A stretch of DNA of 64,000 nt from Onchocerca volvulus (lineage: Eukaryota > Nematoda > Chromadorea > Rhabditida > Onchocercidae). The stretch spans positions 10,874,616-10,938,615 of the forward strand of contig HG738139.1 of assembly GCA_000499405.2 (NCBI GenBank), written 5' to 3'. The notes under the pieces were generated by a model, which worked only from the letters and a program-made list of their open reading frames with translations, did no database searches and was not told where the DNA came from. The position numbers were made by a program, and so were the translations under genes. The stretch's first letter is position 1. Each line of letters opens with the position of its first letter. This document shows, one piece after another, positions 35,587-47,280 of this stretch.

Positions 35587-38500
35587 ATGGCAACAAAAGA
35601 AGAACAGCTGCTTGATACTGTATCATTTCCAATGATATGTCTGGAAGAGACAAAAGCGCTTGATGTATTCATTGAATTCATGCTCAAAAATCAACCTTGT
35701 AGAATAAATGCTAAAGCAACGGCTAAATGGAAAAGTCGACAACAATGGGTGAAACGTATGAACGGGAAAAGTAGTATAAATATCGAATTTATAATTAAAC
35801 AATACGGTAATTTTTAATAATTCAGGTAAAATAAATTATTCATTTTTGAACTATGGAATCTATAATTTCAAGGTACATATTATTCCAAAATTGCAAATTT
35901 CAAAAAGTTTTTCTTGAAATACTTGACGACACTTTTTTTTTTTTTTAAATTCCCCTTAAATATTTAACATTATTTCTCTTTTTGTCTTACTACTATTTTT
36001 TCCTTACCAAGTTATTTTTTCTTTTTCAAGCGATACTAAATTTCGATTGTATGTTTGAATTTTGAATTCTTCATTATTTCCCTTTGTTGCAATAATTTAG
36101 AATCTTTTCATGATTTTATCTAGAAAATTCATTCCGAATAGATCATCATGATGTGATAATAATAGAAGTATCTAATGAAATGATTGCACATTAAGTCGAT
36201 TTATATTAGATAATCTGATAAATCGATAATCTGACGAATAATTAATATTGGTTACATCATCAATTTTTTCGGATTAACCGTTAATCAACAAGTGATCAGT
36301 TGTTTGTAAAATATTGTCGGGCAATCAGAATGAGATGCATAATGTAGAATAAATGGGTAATCTTGATGATCGATGACATTTAATAATATATCATTCTCTG
36401 AATCATCATCATTCTTTTGCTTTAAGGTTTACTTTTTACTTTAATTTGCGTTTTTTTAAAACCTTTCGTTTCTTTTGCTTCGAGATAAGTGTTATTATTT
36501 ACATAACAGGGCATATGGAAGTACCATTAATCAAAGAAAAGACTAATCGTGGAAAGTGTATGGATTCTGAAGGAAAGCCTTTATGTTCCCAAGAATGTCA
36601 GAAAATAAAACTCAGGGATTATATCGAGATGATGCGGAAAGATGATGGGTCAAAGAATATTGGCTATGCCAAAGATTGGCATTTTCAGCAGTAAGTTACT
36701 AATAGTTTAATGAACTGTTGTAAAAAAAAATTTTCTTTTTTTTTTTGAAAACTCTCATTTTTCACCAATTATTTGCAGAGAATCGGGTACATCATATGAA
36801 ATGTATGGATTACCATCGGTTTTACGCTTTGACTGGATAAACAATGAATTATGGTCAAATGACGAGCGTAATCAACTGGGTGACTATCGTTTCGTTTATT
36901 TCGGAGCCAAAAATACCTGGTTTGTTGTTTTTTGCTGAAATAAATTAGTAAGTAAATAAGTATTATTGTCCAGAATTATTCATAGCTTCACATCAAAAAA
37001 AAAGAATAAGTAAGGCGAGACAGGTTTAGAAAAAATCAGAATATGCATGTGATTGCGGAAACTAAATCTGTTGTGATCGAAGATAATTCTGGATAGAACA
37101 AAACTTGAAAATTTTCTGTGACAGAATATTTTTTAAAAAATTTACTGGTAGAGCGGATACAATTATAACATATTTAAGGTTGAAAAATCGATAAATAAAT
37201 AATAAAATGAAATGTAGAAAAATGAGAAATTGGCGAAAGCTAGGAAAATGATGTGGAAGCTCACGAAATTTTTTTCATGGAAAGAAGTTGAAAAACAGTG
37301 GAAGAAATAAATAAATAAATGAATTAAAAATTAGAAAGTGCGGAAAGATATGTGTAAGAAAAGAATTTAAAAGATGAAGAAATTCAGGATAAGATTTGCA
37401 GATGAAATTATTAAGTTTTAAAAAGCAATGCTGAAAGTCCAGAAATCAGCTCGAATTCATTTATTTTATTTAAATTTACAATATAAAAAAACAGTGTTAT
37501 TGTAGGACACCATTTCATGCTGATGTGATGAGTTCATATAGTTGGTCAGCCAATATTTGCGGACGAAAGCTTTGGTATTTTGTAACACCCGGCAATGAGG
37601 AATTCTTTAGAATTGACAGTGATACATTTTTAGAGGATATTCGAATAATTCAAGACAAATGGCCCAGGGCTTCCATTATATCATTTATTCAAGAAGAAGG
37701 AGAAATTGTTTTCGTCCCTTCCAACTGGTATCATCAAGTGCATAATTTGGTTAGTACAGCATTTTTGTTAGTCATCAAATTAGAATTTGTTAGAAGTTTA
37801 ATTCTAAATCTTGGGAAAAAAAAGGCAGTTGTATCCACTTTTCACGTACTTTTTTTCCGTTTCTTTTGCTATCACTGCCTAATCATCAATGATCAAAGTA
37901 TGCGATGCTCTCGACTTATTTAAACCATCCAAAAATGTGTTTCATCATACTTTGGTGCTGCCCAATTACTATAGTTGCCATGTTGCGACAAAAGCTTTTA
38001 AGTTAGATTTTGTGAGAATTTTGCGAGATGGAAAAAAAAATTTTTCGAAATTTAGGAAGATACAATTTCCATCAATCACAACTTCATTAATGCCAGTAAT
38101 GTAGACTTAATTGTTGAACTGCTAATCAAACGTCTGATGGATATAGACAAGGAATTAGCCGATTGCAAATCTTGTTTTTCATCTGCGGAATACAACATGT
38201 ATAGCGAGGTAATTATCTGATATGTAATTGTTTCATATACGATTTTTCGTAACAGCCTAGATTTGCGTCGTAAAATCACTCGAATACTTAATTATTATAC
38301 GAGCATTAACTAGAAAAACAGTCGAACTCTGGAAACCTTCGAAAAATCTTTATCGAAATTGTCCTTCCCACAGTATGCGCTAAAAATGCAAAAATTTTTT
38401 TTCGTAGTACGTTTCATCGTATGGCAAATAGTTTTTCAAAGAATTGCAATAACTTCTTACTAATGCTGTATTTAGCAAGCAGTTTTCTTTTATTTCGTTT

Positions 38501-38842
38501 TGTTATTACTGTTTTTTATTACTTTTTTTTCAGAAGATATTAGCTGCAGATATTCGGGTGAACATAGCGCAGCTTAACTCATTGCTTCAATTAATTATAA
38601 GTGATCGAGAAAATGATGTAAATGAATGTTGGATTTGTCCACGACATCGGTCATTTTCGGAGTGCAAAAAAAATGATAATTGTTTGGAATTCATGCGAAC
38701 AATGATTCGAACAAATTGTATTTGTGAAATGGAAAACAATGAGATCTGTAGGAATTGTTTAAATTTCATGAAAAAATATGAAATTTCTATTGCTGCTCAA
38801 TGTCTTGCGCGAATTCATTATATTAAAGAAGAGAGGAAATGA
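35587..38842 (+). CDS. JMJD4: JMJD4-like JmjC-domain lysyl hydroxylase
   Basis: Six exons: 35587-35806, 36510-36690, 36779-36919, 37506-37749, 38056-38208, 38534-38842; 1248 nt, 415 aa. Family landmarks in order: N-terminal FIEFMLKNQPCRI (human JMJD4 has a similar LLANQPC); KLRDYIEMM; YAKDWHFQQ; LGDYRFVYFGAKNTWTPFHAD; SYSWSANICGRKLWYF; FVPSNWYHQVHN; DTISINHNFIN. The Fe(II) ligands are His185 and Asp187 (HAD) and probably His257 (WYHQ). Human JMJD4 hydroxylates a lysine of the translation termination factor eRF1 in the cytosol; the same role is inferred. Odd feature: the last exon adds a tail with about nine cysteines (CWICPRH, CKKNDNC, CICE, CRNC) that I do not know from vertebrate JMJD4. It ends 195 bp before the stop codon of the convergent METTL21A-like gene. 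Confidence 0.92.
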
Positions 38843-39037
38843 TTGTTGAAGCTGATTTGTATTAATTCCAAATAGTCACCAACAATTTAGGATCGATTCT
38901 TGATATAATTATATGTAATAAGCCATGTACTACTTCAATTTGTTATGAGTATGCTTTTCTTTGCAGTCAGTCTGTTGGAAAGTGAGCTAGATGAACTACA
39001 TGTAAAACATTATAATCAGTTCAAATCAGTCGGTAGT

Positions 39038-41062
39038 TCAGGAATGGGAATTGAGTAAAAATGATGAATCAACCGATAACCAACCATTCTTCATGATAAT
39101 CAAGTCCTTAGTTCCGCATGTGTAGTTCGGTTCCAGCACATGCTTAGGATAAATTTTTTTCTCAAAGTATTTTTTTTTTCTATATTCAAATAAGAATTTA
39201 GTGAACAAAAATACTTTGTACATTACTTTTTTGCAATAAGTTGTCAATTTTTTAATTTCAAAAATGTTTACAGCAAATTCAGTTTCATAAAAAATTTCCC
39301 GTACATCAAAGTGTTCCCGCAAAAGTTGATCATAAAAATCTTGATCCCTCTGATAACGTATTTTACTACATAGGTATATCACTGTATCGCTATCACTGGC
39401 ATCCCGAAACAATCTTATCAGTGACTCAAATGTAATGCCACCGTAAATAAGATCGGCTCCTAGAATAATCTGAAAAATGAAAATAACTGCATGGTTCAGA
39501 AAAATTCATAAAATTTCGGGAAACGTTTTCAAATGTAAGAATTCACAACTCTTGATGCTAAAAACTTTCCTAATCGGTCTGTTTAAAAAAGTATCAGAAT
39601 TATCTTTACACAAGAAAAATCTTCAAATTATAGAGGTGTATTTAAGGACTTAATGATTCTGAATAAAAATCTTATATAGATCTAAAACAGTTGTTCCTAA
39701 CATATGTAAACATTCCATTGTATAAAATCAACAGTTCAAATGACTGAAAGAATAAAGGGCAGAATTGTATGAACTATTTCCTAAATTTCCTTTCATTCTT
39801 TATTCTACAAAAGGTTACCATACCTGATATTTTTGCGGCAATTTGTCAACATTCCAATCAAATGCGAAAATTTCTATGTTACAATTACTGTTTGCATGTC
39901 GACGAATATTTTCTTCCAGTAGACTTATGGCACTTATTCGGTCCGTTGCGTGGATAATCTTAGCATTTTGATAGGATGAAAGGATACTTGGTAAACCCAA
40001 TCCTGCACCAAGTTCTAATACCGTCCGATTCGCTACTAGTTCCGGATGTTCTGAGATATATCGAGCTAAAACGATGCCCTTAAAAAGACAAATTTATTTC
40101 GAAGTAGTAGTATAAGATTTTAGCACAATTATATTTGAGCTAGGGTAGAATACTGTGGCGAATTCCGATATCGCAAGACTTCAACCAGATATAAACAAAT
40201 AAATAATTAAATAAATTCCTCATTGTAAAGGAAAGTAACCAATACTGTGAATCATTTAACTGATATTTACATTTCTTAGATTTTTCTGATTGTATTAAGA
40301 AAATAGCTATCTTCAAATAAAGATTTTATAATACGGTATGGACGCGATTCAACCATCTCGACTCTACACAACTTAGCCCAACTTGACTGGACGCCACTCA
40401 GCCAACTCGACTCAACATAACTCAGCCCAACTCGACTCGACGTAATTCAGTTCAACTCGCTAAAACTCACTGGTAGTATTTTGCTATTGATCGACATCAC
40501 TCACCACGATTCAGAAATATTACGACAAATACTATAATTGAACTATGGGAATTTCATTATGAAATCGGTAATTTGACATGTATAATTCCACTTGCTTGCA
40601 AAGATCAAACTTGAATTTCATCGTATAAATAAGTTATAACCTATGATCTCCACTGAAAGAAAGATTTGTAATATGAGGGGAAAGACATTCCACATACAGA
40701 CTAATTTCATCCAATAATGTATAAATATTTCTATCAGATGATAAGCTAATAAAATCTTTCATTACAATAGCAATGATCGGACGTATCGTCAGACAAGAAA
40801 TTACCGTATTAATAAATAATTTACCATATGTATCATATTAGTAATATCACTAATAAGTACAGTGTGAGTGATTACCATCATAGAAGAATCATACCGAATC
40901 CCAAATCACTCCAGCGACACCATTTTGTTGCCAGTTTTGACGTAAACGAAACGTTCGTTCACCAATTGTTACAGTTCTCTGATCAGTAGAGAAATCACGC
41001 AATATTGTAGGTTTCACATACGGTACTAGAGCTGAACAATGTTCTCTACTTACATCTGACAT
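39038..41062 (-). CDS. METTL21A: METTL21A-like protein-lysine methyltransferase
   Basis: Three exons on the minus strand: 41062-40895, 40078-39824, 39469-39038; 855 nt, 284 aa as drawn. Family features: RTFRLRQNWQQNGVAGVIWD (METTL21A has RIRQNW...GVAAVVWDA); SAM-binding motif I VLELGAGLGLPS; HATDR acidic loop; FDWN; post-I IILGADLIY (the family's D-x-x-Y motif); then KIRYQRDQDF near the C-terminus as in METTL21A (RIRYERDNNF). METTL21A methylates a conserved lysine of Hsp70-family chaperones. The family usually ends soon after VNIFEIKK, but here the frame continues about 75 codons. An 84-nt segment inside it (GTAATG to CCTAAG) looks like an in-frame intron, which would give 256 aa. An upstream exon before ATG 41062 cannot be excluded. 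It is tail-to-tail with JMJD4. Confidence 0.88.
40350..40470. repeat. Minisatellite (about 25 bp, 4-5 units) in METTL21A intron 1
   Basis: Degenerate units such as AACTTGACTGGACGCCACTC, AACTCGACTCAACATAACTC and AACTCGACTCGACGTAATTC, each ending CAGCC or CAGTTC, at about 40350, 40380, 40404, 40429 and 40454. GC content is clearly above the surroundings. Confidence 0.8.
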
Positions 41063-41406
41063 ACCGTATACCAACAGTAAGTTGAATTTTGTCCTAATAT
41101 CAATGTAAAACAAAAGCAGAAAAATCCAATTCATTTATATCATTTCCAAAGATTCCGAAAAATTCCTGAAAATTTGCAAAAACTGTGACAATTGTGAACA
41201 ATTCTAACAAACTATCTCTGAATTCAAAAGGATTTCCATTAAAATATGAAATAAGTAGGAGATAGGGAATGTGGTATAATTCAAAATAAAATTATCGCTA
41301 ATTAGAAAATTATGTATGTGTCCTGAAAACAGAGATGGAGAATGCGAAAAATGGAAATCAGAGATTACAGAACACTTTGTAAATCTAAACAGTAATATTG
41401 AAAAAT

Positions 41407-41442
41407 ATTTAAGGCTAGCAAAATCGTTTGCTAGCCTTAAAT
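41407..41442. repeat. 16-bp near-perfect hairpin
   Basis: Left arm ATTTAAGGCTAGCAAA, loop ATCG, right arm TTTGCTAGCCTTAAAT. It is symmetric, isolated, and in the divergent intergenic region upstream of PHF12. It could be a palindrome with no role, a small fold-back element remnant or a structured RNA element. Confidence 0.85.
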
Positions 41443-41948
41443 GTTTCTGTAAAAAAACTCTGAGAGAGAAAATATTCCAAAAAAAAACCTAATATCAATG
41501 ACGAAAGAATTCTTAGATCTAATAGTAACCTTAAATAATATTGGGATCTCCTTACAATCCGGAAAATCCATGAAGACCAGTAATAATCCTATTGGAATCC
41601 TAAGATGTAGTGGCGAATCTGGCTGAATCATGCAACAATTCTCCGGGTGTATGCTCGAGTTGCGACTTGTACTTTCAGCGGCTGATTATTATAATCTCTG
41701 TCATTTCTTGATTGACGATAGAAGAGGTACTTCAGGATCCAAGATATTGTTGCCAATTTGATTTAGTTCAGAAGTTTTTTCCGGAATCATTCCGGAGTTA
41801 TTTGGAATGTAAATCAAGGAATAGCAAGATTTAGTAAAGGCGTAAAATAGTTGTAGATATTTGGGAATGGGAGTAATTATCAACTAATACTACAGAAAAA
41901 GAAGCAGTGATTAAAATGGTAATAATGAAATGATAAAGAATGATAAGA

Positions 41949-42154
41949 ACGAAGTGATAGTCTAACAGTATTCTAGTTTAAACATTTCTAATTTTCTTCT
42001 CAAATTCTTTTATTTTTTACATGCATGTATGTTAGAAATGTTTATATTTGTAATAAATATTCATATTTACATAATAATGTATTGTTTTGTTTTCTTGGAT
42101 TATTTGATTTACTACGCGATATATATATACGAAGTGATAGTCTAACAATATTCT
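41949..42154 (+). repeat. Pair of 26-bp direct repeats upstream of PHF12
   Basis: ACGAAGTGATAGTCTAACAG at 41949 and ACGAAGTGATAGTCTAACAA at 42129, each continuing TATTCTA. The second is followed by a TA run (to about 42176) that ends just before the PHF12 acceptor. Confidence 0.8.
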
Positions 42155-42181
42155 ATATATATATATATATATATATTCTCA

Positions 42182-42188
42182 ATTGCAG
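42182..42188 (+). promoter_or_regulatory. Likely spliced-leader acceptor of the PHF12 gene
   Basis: ATTGCAG ending 2 bases before ATG at 42191, preceded by a TA-rich and T-rich stretch. No upstream coding exon is evident. Confidence 0.45.
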
Positions 42189-42190
42189 GG

Positions 42191-45100
42191 ATGGATAACG
42201 AGATAAATGATGGCAATGAACCTGCATATGATCAAGATACTGGTCTTCTCGAGGTATTATAGCATTTTCCCATATATTTGTTGAATAGATCTTAGATTAT
42301 TGATTTCATTTTTTACACTAATTTTAAATTACTTGTTTTTTCATATATACTTTTATAACTAATTTGATGCTTTCGAGATATTTATATACTATTACATGCA
42401 TGTTTATGTACGTGCCAAGTAAGTGTGTGTGTATATGTATATATGTTTGTTTATGCGTGTATAATGATGTGATATAATGTGGTGTGTTCTTATTATTATA
42501 TGCATAATAAGTAGGAAATTAGACAGATTAAGTTATTGTAATTTAAAATATGTTTTTAGATCATTCTTTTTGAAAAATGTGAGTAATCAGTTTTATCTGA
42601 CAGATAAAATAAATATTTTATAGTGAGGTAATTTCGATAGTGCAATTATAATGTGATATTGTATGTAATACTGAGATCAAAATGGTCAGAAAAGATTACG
42701 ATAAATACGTAAATTATATATTATAATGGTTAATATATGGAATAGCTGTTAGATGAAAGAGATGGCAATTGCATGAGTAAGGAAAGTGAGATATACTGAT
42801 GCATCATGGCGAAAGAAATGAATTTTGTTTATCTTAGTTTTCAAGCAGCAGTTTAAATCATGAAAAAAGTGAAGAAGACGAATCTTTTAAAATGATCTTT
42901 TTATTCGAATGAAAGTAAAGAATATAATCTCTTACTAGTTGTTTCATTCATTACAGTATATCGAGACTTGTACCGCATCTCCAACAACAAGTAGCAAAAC
43001 AAAAAAAATATCATCAACAGTGGTGAAGGAAAAACCGACCAGACGATGGAAATCGATAAATTCCCAATATTGCAGTTCTTGCATGGTATATTTAAATTTC
43101 TTTTGAAATTTAATTTTTTTAAAAATGTATGACGAAACATAATTGCTTACTTAAATCTGAAAGTTTTAAATTGAATTTGAAATTATGAAGTATTAATTAA
43201 TCTGATGAGGATTTCAATCGTAAAAGCATTATTAAAATACCAGATGATTGCTATTTTCCGGAATACATCATTATTATCTGTTGGGATTTTGCAGGAAGGT
43301 GGTGAGCTTTTATGCTGCGATCGTTGTCCAGCTTCATTCCATTTGATGTGTCATGAACCACCTATTGAACGAAGTTCTATCCCAAGTGGAAAATGGTTAT
43401 GTAATCGTTGTACGCATGCAGTAGCATACGATGCTAGTCCGAAGACAATGAAGAAAGTACCGAAATTGGTAAATTGATGTTTTAATTTTTTGGAAGGATT
43501 AATTTTTTAGTACCTTCTATATGATATTCTATGCAAATATCATTGGTTTAAACAAATTTTCATATCTTAGTTGAATCTCTTGTTTGCTTGTTGCTTCAGA
43601 AAGTAATTGACTTTACATGTAATATGCTGGAATTAAATCTAGAAGTTGTACAGAGTGATCTTATTTACCACATCATTAGCAATGAAATTTTTTTCGGAAT
43701 CAACTTCTGGATCTTAAAAATTACTGAAACAACACTATTGAATGTTTTTATATTGTTGATTATTAACTTCTAGAAGTAACTGATATATTAATATAATAAG
43801 TTCCACCATTTTTCTCCGTTAATCGGAAAAATTATATTTTTTTTTTAATGGCAGATGTAGAAGTTGTGTGGATTTTCGTTTTATTTCAAACTAAAATGAT
43901 ATTTCTGCAGCTTACTCTCTCCTTCTCTTATAGGATCTTGATTGTTCCTCATTGGAGACTCGTCGAAATCATGCAACGATATCTAATATTATGGAACAAA
44001 ATACACATGGCGGCCTGAGTGCACTAGCAGTGTTAGCTGATGCAGCTTTGGCTACAAATGCGGAACAGTTTTCCTTACCGCACGATTTATCTTGTGAAAT
44101 TCCACCTTTACCATTTGATGAGCGAATGGCATCCACACATTTAGTGCCACCACCGAAAGCACTTTGTCATCTTTGTGCATCGTTAGTTGATCTTTTTAAA
44201 ATTTTTTAAAAGAAATTTGGTTTTTAACCATTCTGCAGCAAAAATTTGAATTTGATTCTTTAAAACTTCTCTTCCTCCATCCCTCAAAATGGATAAAATA
44301 AAAACCATGTCTTTTAGATATTATAGTGTTTTTATAGAAGCAGCAAAGGAAAATGGAATGTATGTTTCGTGAAGGTCGAGCAAACGGACAAAAAATATGC
44401 CCTTTAAAGTCAGCTAAAACTAAACAATTTTAGCCTAGTAGATTGAATGTAGCCTACATCTTGTGTATCTGAAAGGAAGTTCGCCGTTTATGTCTACATT
44501 CAATCTCTAGTTATGCTATTTCGGTTTCTGTTATAAGTCAAAATCATTCTTTTCATTTTTTGATTTGATTATTTTATTTAATTTCAGGAGAAATGAAAAA
44601 TCGGCAATGATTCAGTGTGATTTTTGTTCACTATGTTATCATCTTGATTGCCTTACACCTCCTCTTCCTTCAGTACCGAAAGATAAATGGATGTGTCCAG
44701 CTCATGTGGAACATATTTTGGTTAGCAAAATTCTGTAGATAAAATAGGCTGCTGATTACCACTTCTAAGTTTATTTATTAAAAATGATTTTCACTCTCGT
44801 TTTTGTCTTCATTTTTGTCTTCAATTTTATATCTATGTGTATATTCAGAAAAGTGTGAATACGAGACTAAAATTCTTTTTGTTTATGGTATACTAAGAAA
44901 GGGATAATAATTAAATTTTTCTAATATCACTATGAATTTCAACATAATTGTTTTTCTATTAGAACTTAACAAGTTCAGTTTACATCAGTATTCCAGGATC
45001 GAAAATTAGCGAAAACACTTTCATTGCGTAAACGGTTGTTTATCTGGCAGAAATATGCTAGGCAACCTGTTGATGAACATTTAATCAAAATTTCATTCCT

Positions 45101-47280
45101 TAAAAAAACTCATCTGGAACGAGAAGCTGCTCTCGGAGCTGGGATTAGTACTGCCAAAGTTTGTTGATCCATCGTATTATTATCTTGTTGGTAATGTCAT
45201 GTTCCGAGATTTTTTTTTAAGTTTCAGGAACTATTTTTAATTCAACTAATTTGTTTTTACTCACACTAATAGTTTATTTCTTGAAAGAAATCCTTCTCTC
45301 CTTTGCCACCAGCCGTCTTCCGAGATTTTTTTCAATATTGATATTTATTGCTTGATTTCATCCTACTGTAGTTAATTGAATGCAACTTTTCATTCAGTAA
45401 TTTCGTAATAATGTGCTTGATATAACTAGATATAGATTCTTTCTTGAAAAAAATTCAACATATTTCTGTGATATCGTTTAGCTTTGCTAATTATTTAATA
45501 AATTAATAATTAAAATTAAACGAACAATTTTTATTGTTTTTTCAATTTATATGTATTGGATTTCAATTTTTAGAGAAATGGTCCATATTTTTCCGTTCCT
45601 GATTGCATCAAGAAATTGTATGAAACACGATGGAATCGATGGAAAAAAGATGAATTACCGAGTGAAAAGGAGCAAGATTTGTGGTTTAAAAGTATTGTGC
45701 GAATGCAAAAAATGCAAGTTGAACTAGATTTATCCAGAGATACAAGTAATGATTTGGGCGAAAAAGAGGATGAAGATGCTTTCAAGAAGATGCCAAATGT
45801 CACGGAAGAATCAATGACTTCGGAACCTATAGAGAGAGAGCGGCAATCTCAGTCTAAATTGCAAAGCGATGTTCTTATGCAATGTTCTAGTTTGGTAAAA
45901 TTTGAATTAAAATTTAGTTTGTAACAGAAAGTATTTTGGTCTCTAGAATTTAGAAATAAATCGGTTATTCATTTTCTCGTTTTTTTAGGCAAATTTCGTA
46001 GAGTTATCGTTATTAAAACGCATTCGACGCGGTTGCCTATCATTGATGGAAAATTCGGATAGTGTAGAACATCGCATTATTGGTTCTCTTGCCTGTCAGA
46101 GACTGGAGCAGTTGCTATGTACCGCGGAAAGCTCTCGGGATATTAAAAGAGTGAAATTTGAAAAAAGTTAATTTTTGGAATATTTCCATATATCTTAGTG
46201 AAGAAAAAATTATGTAAACAAAATTCTCATCAAAAGAATAAATAAGTGGTAGGTGTTATTGCAGGAATTTAAAAAGAAAATAATATTTCGTTAGATATCA
46301 GAAATATCATCATCTTTGTTTCATATTCTTAAGAAAAAAGTATTAAATATTTTCCTAGGTAGAGAGGATACTTTGCTCAAGTATAATTTCAAAATTTGAA
46401 CTGAATCTCATGTAATTTTTTTTCGATTATAGAAATTTTACATGATGATATGCCGGTACTAGCCGTATTAAAAGGGAACGATATGGATGCTTATCCTGTG
46501 CAACAAATGAATACAACTATAGGTATCGATTCATCTTGCGATTTTAATCTTAGAAAAATTGCACCGCTTTGTCAAGCAATCGCCGGACGTCATGCTGTAT
46601 TACTGTTTAATAAAGTAAGTTTTTCTTTCCTTTCATTGTTATATCATTTCCTTCTGATGTAATTTTGTTATTTGTTTTTCTTTTACTTAATGCTTTGACT
46701 TTGCTGACTTGTATTACACTTTCTTGTTTGTTAGCAGCTTTTTAATTTCTCATCGCCTGCATTGATTTTTCGTAAGATTAGCTCTTTTATTAAAAAATTC
46801 ATGAATCTGAGTCAGCATAGGAGGCAGCAACGAATAAATTGATCTGTCATTTGACCTTACTTGAGAAGACTATGAGATTTTTTAGAATCCATAATTTGTG
46901 CAGATAGAAGTTCCTAATAGATTTCTTCTTCAAGGAATGTAGAATTGATAATTCCCTAAAAATTTCGGGTTTTTTAATTAGAAAAAAGTTTGATAATGAA
47001 ATTACAGTGTAAGACTAATCAAAATGCAACATTAAAGAATGTCATATTTTAACTTTTTTTGAAGGTTTCTCGACGATTTGAGCTCCTTTTGAAACATGGA
47101 GATCGTTTTCGTGTTAATGGAATAACGTACAGAAATAGTGATGATAGTATCACAAATATGCTTCTTTGTTCATGCACAGCCTCTAGCAATGTGAACTACA
47201 GACATGAAATTGCGTACTTACATCATGGAAGTATCATTGATATCGGTTGTGCACGATTGATCTTTGCATCTTTCTTTTAG
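42191..47280 (+). CDS. PHF12: PHF12-like protein: two PHD fingers and an FHA domain
   Basis: Exons: 42191-42253, 42957-43085, 43295-43468, 43934-44181, 44588-44720, 44997-45158, 45574-45894, 45989-46166, 46433-46614, 47065-47280; 1806 nt, 601 aa. PHD1 (about 59-108): YCSSCM, then [20 protein letters not shown] and GKWLCNRC, close to PHF12 (EGGDLLCCDHCPAAFHLQC). Between the fingers is a SIN3-binding-type helix, [15 protein letters not shown] (about 143-157). PHD2 (about 200-245): [27 protein letters not shown]. The C-terminal third is FHA-like ([35 protein letters not shown]), then [20 protein letters not shown], almost the human PHF12 ending. PHF12 acts in SIN3/HDAC co-repressor complexes in the nucleus. 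At 601 aa it is much shorter than the about 1000 aa human protein. The exon 8 donor (46167) was chosen because it alone keeps the frame into the FHA exon. Confidence 0.9.
44435..44510. repeat. Short inverted repeat in a PHF12 intron
   Basis: CTAGTAGATTGAATGTAG and CTACATTCAATCTCTAG, separated by about 41 bp. It lies between the exons that encode the two halves of PHD2. Confidence 0.75.

Larger units (their letters stand above)
41063..42181. other. Intergenic region between METTL21A and PHF12 (divergent)
   Basis: About 1.1 kb between two genes pointing away from each other, so both upstream regions lie here. It contains a strong hairpin (41407-41442) and a pair of direct repeats (41949 and 42129). 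Minus-strand open frames at 41437-41883 show no family and no splice context. Confidence 0.5.
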
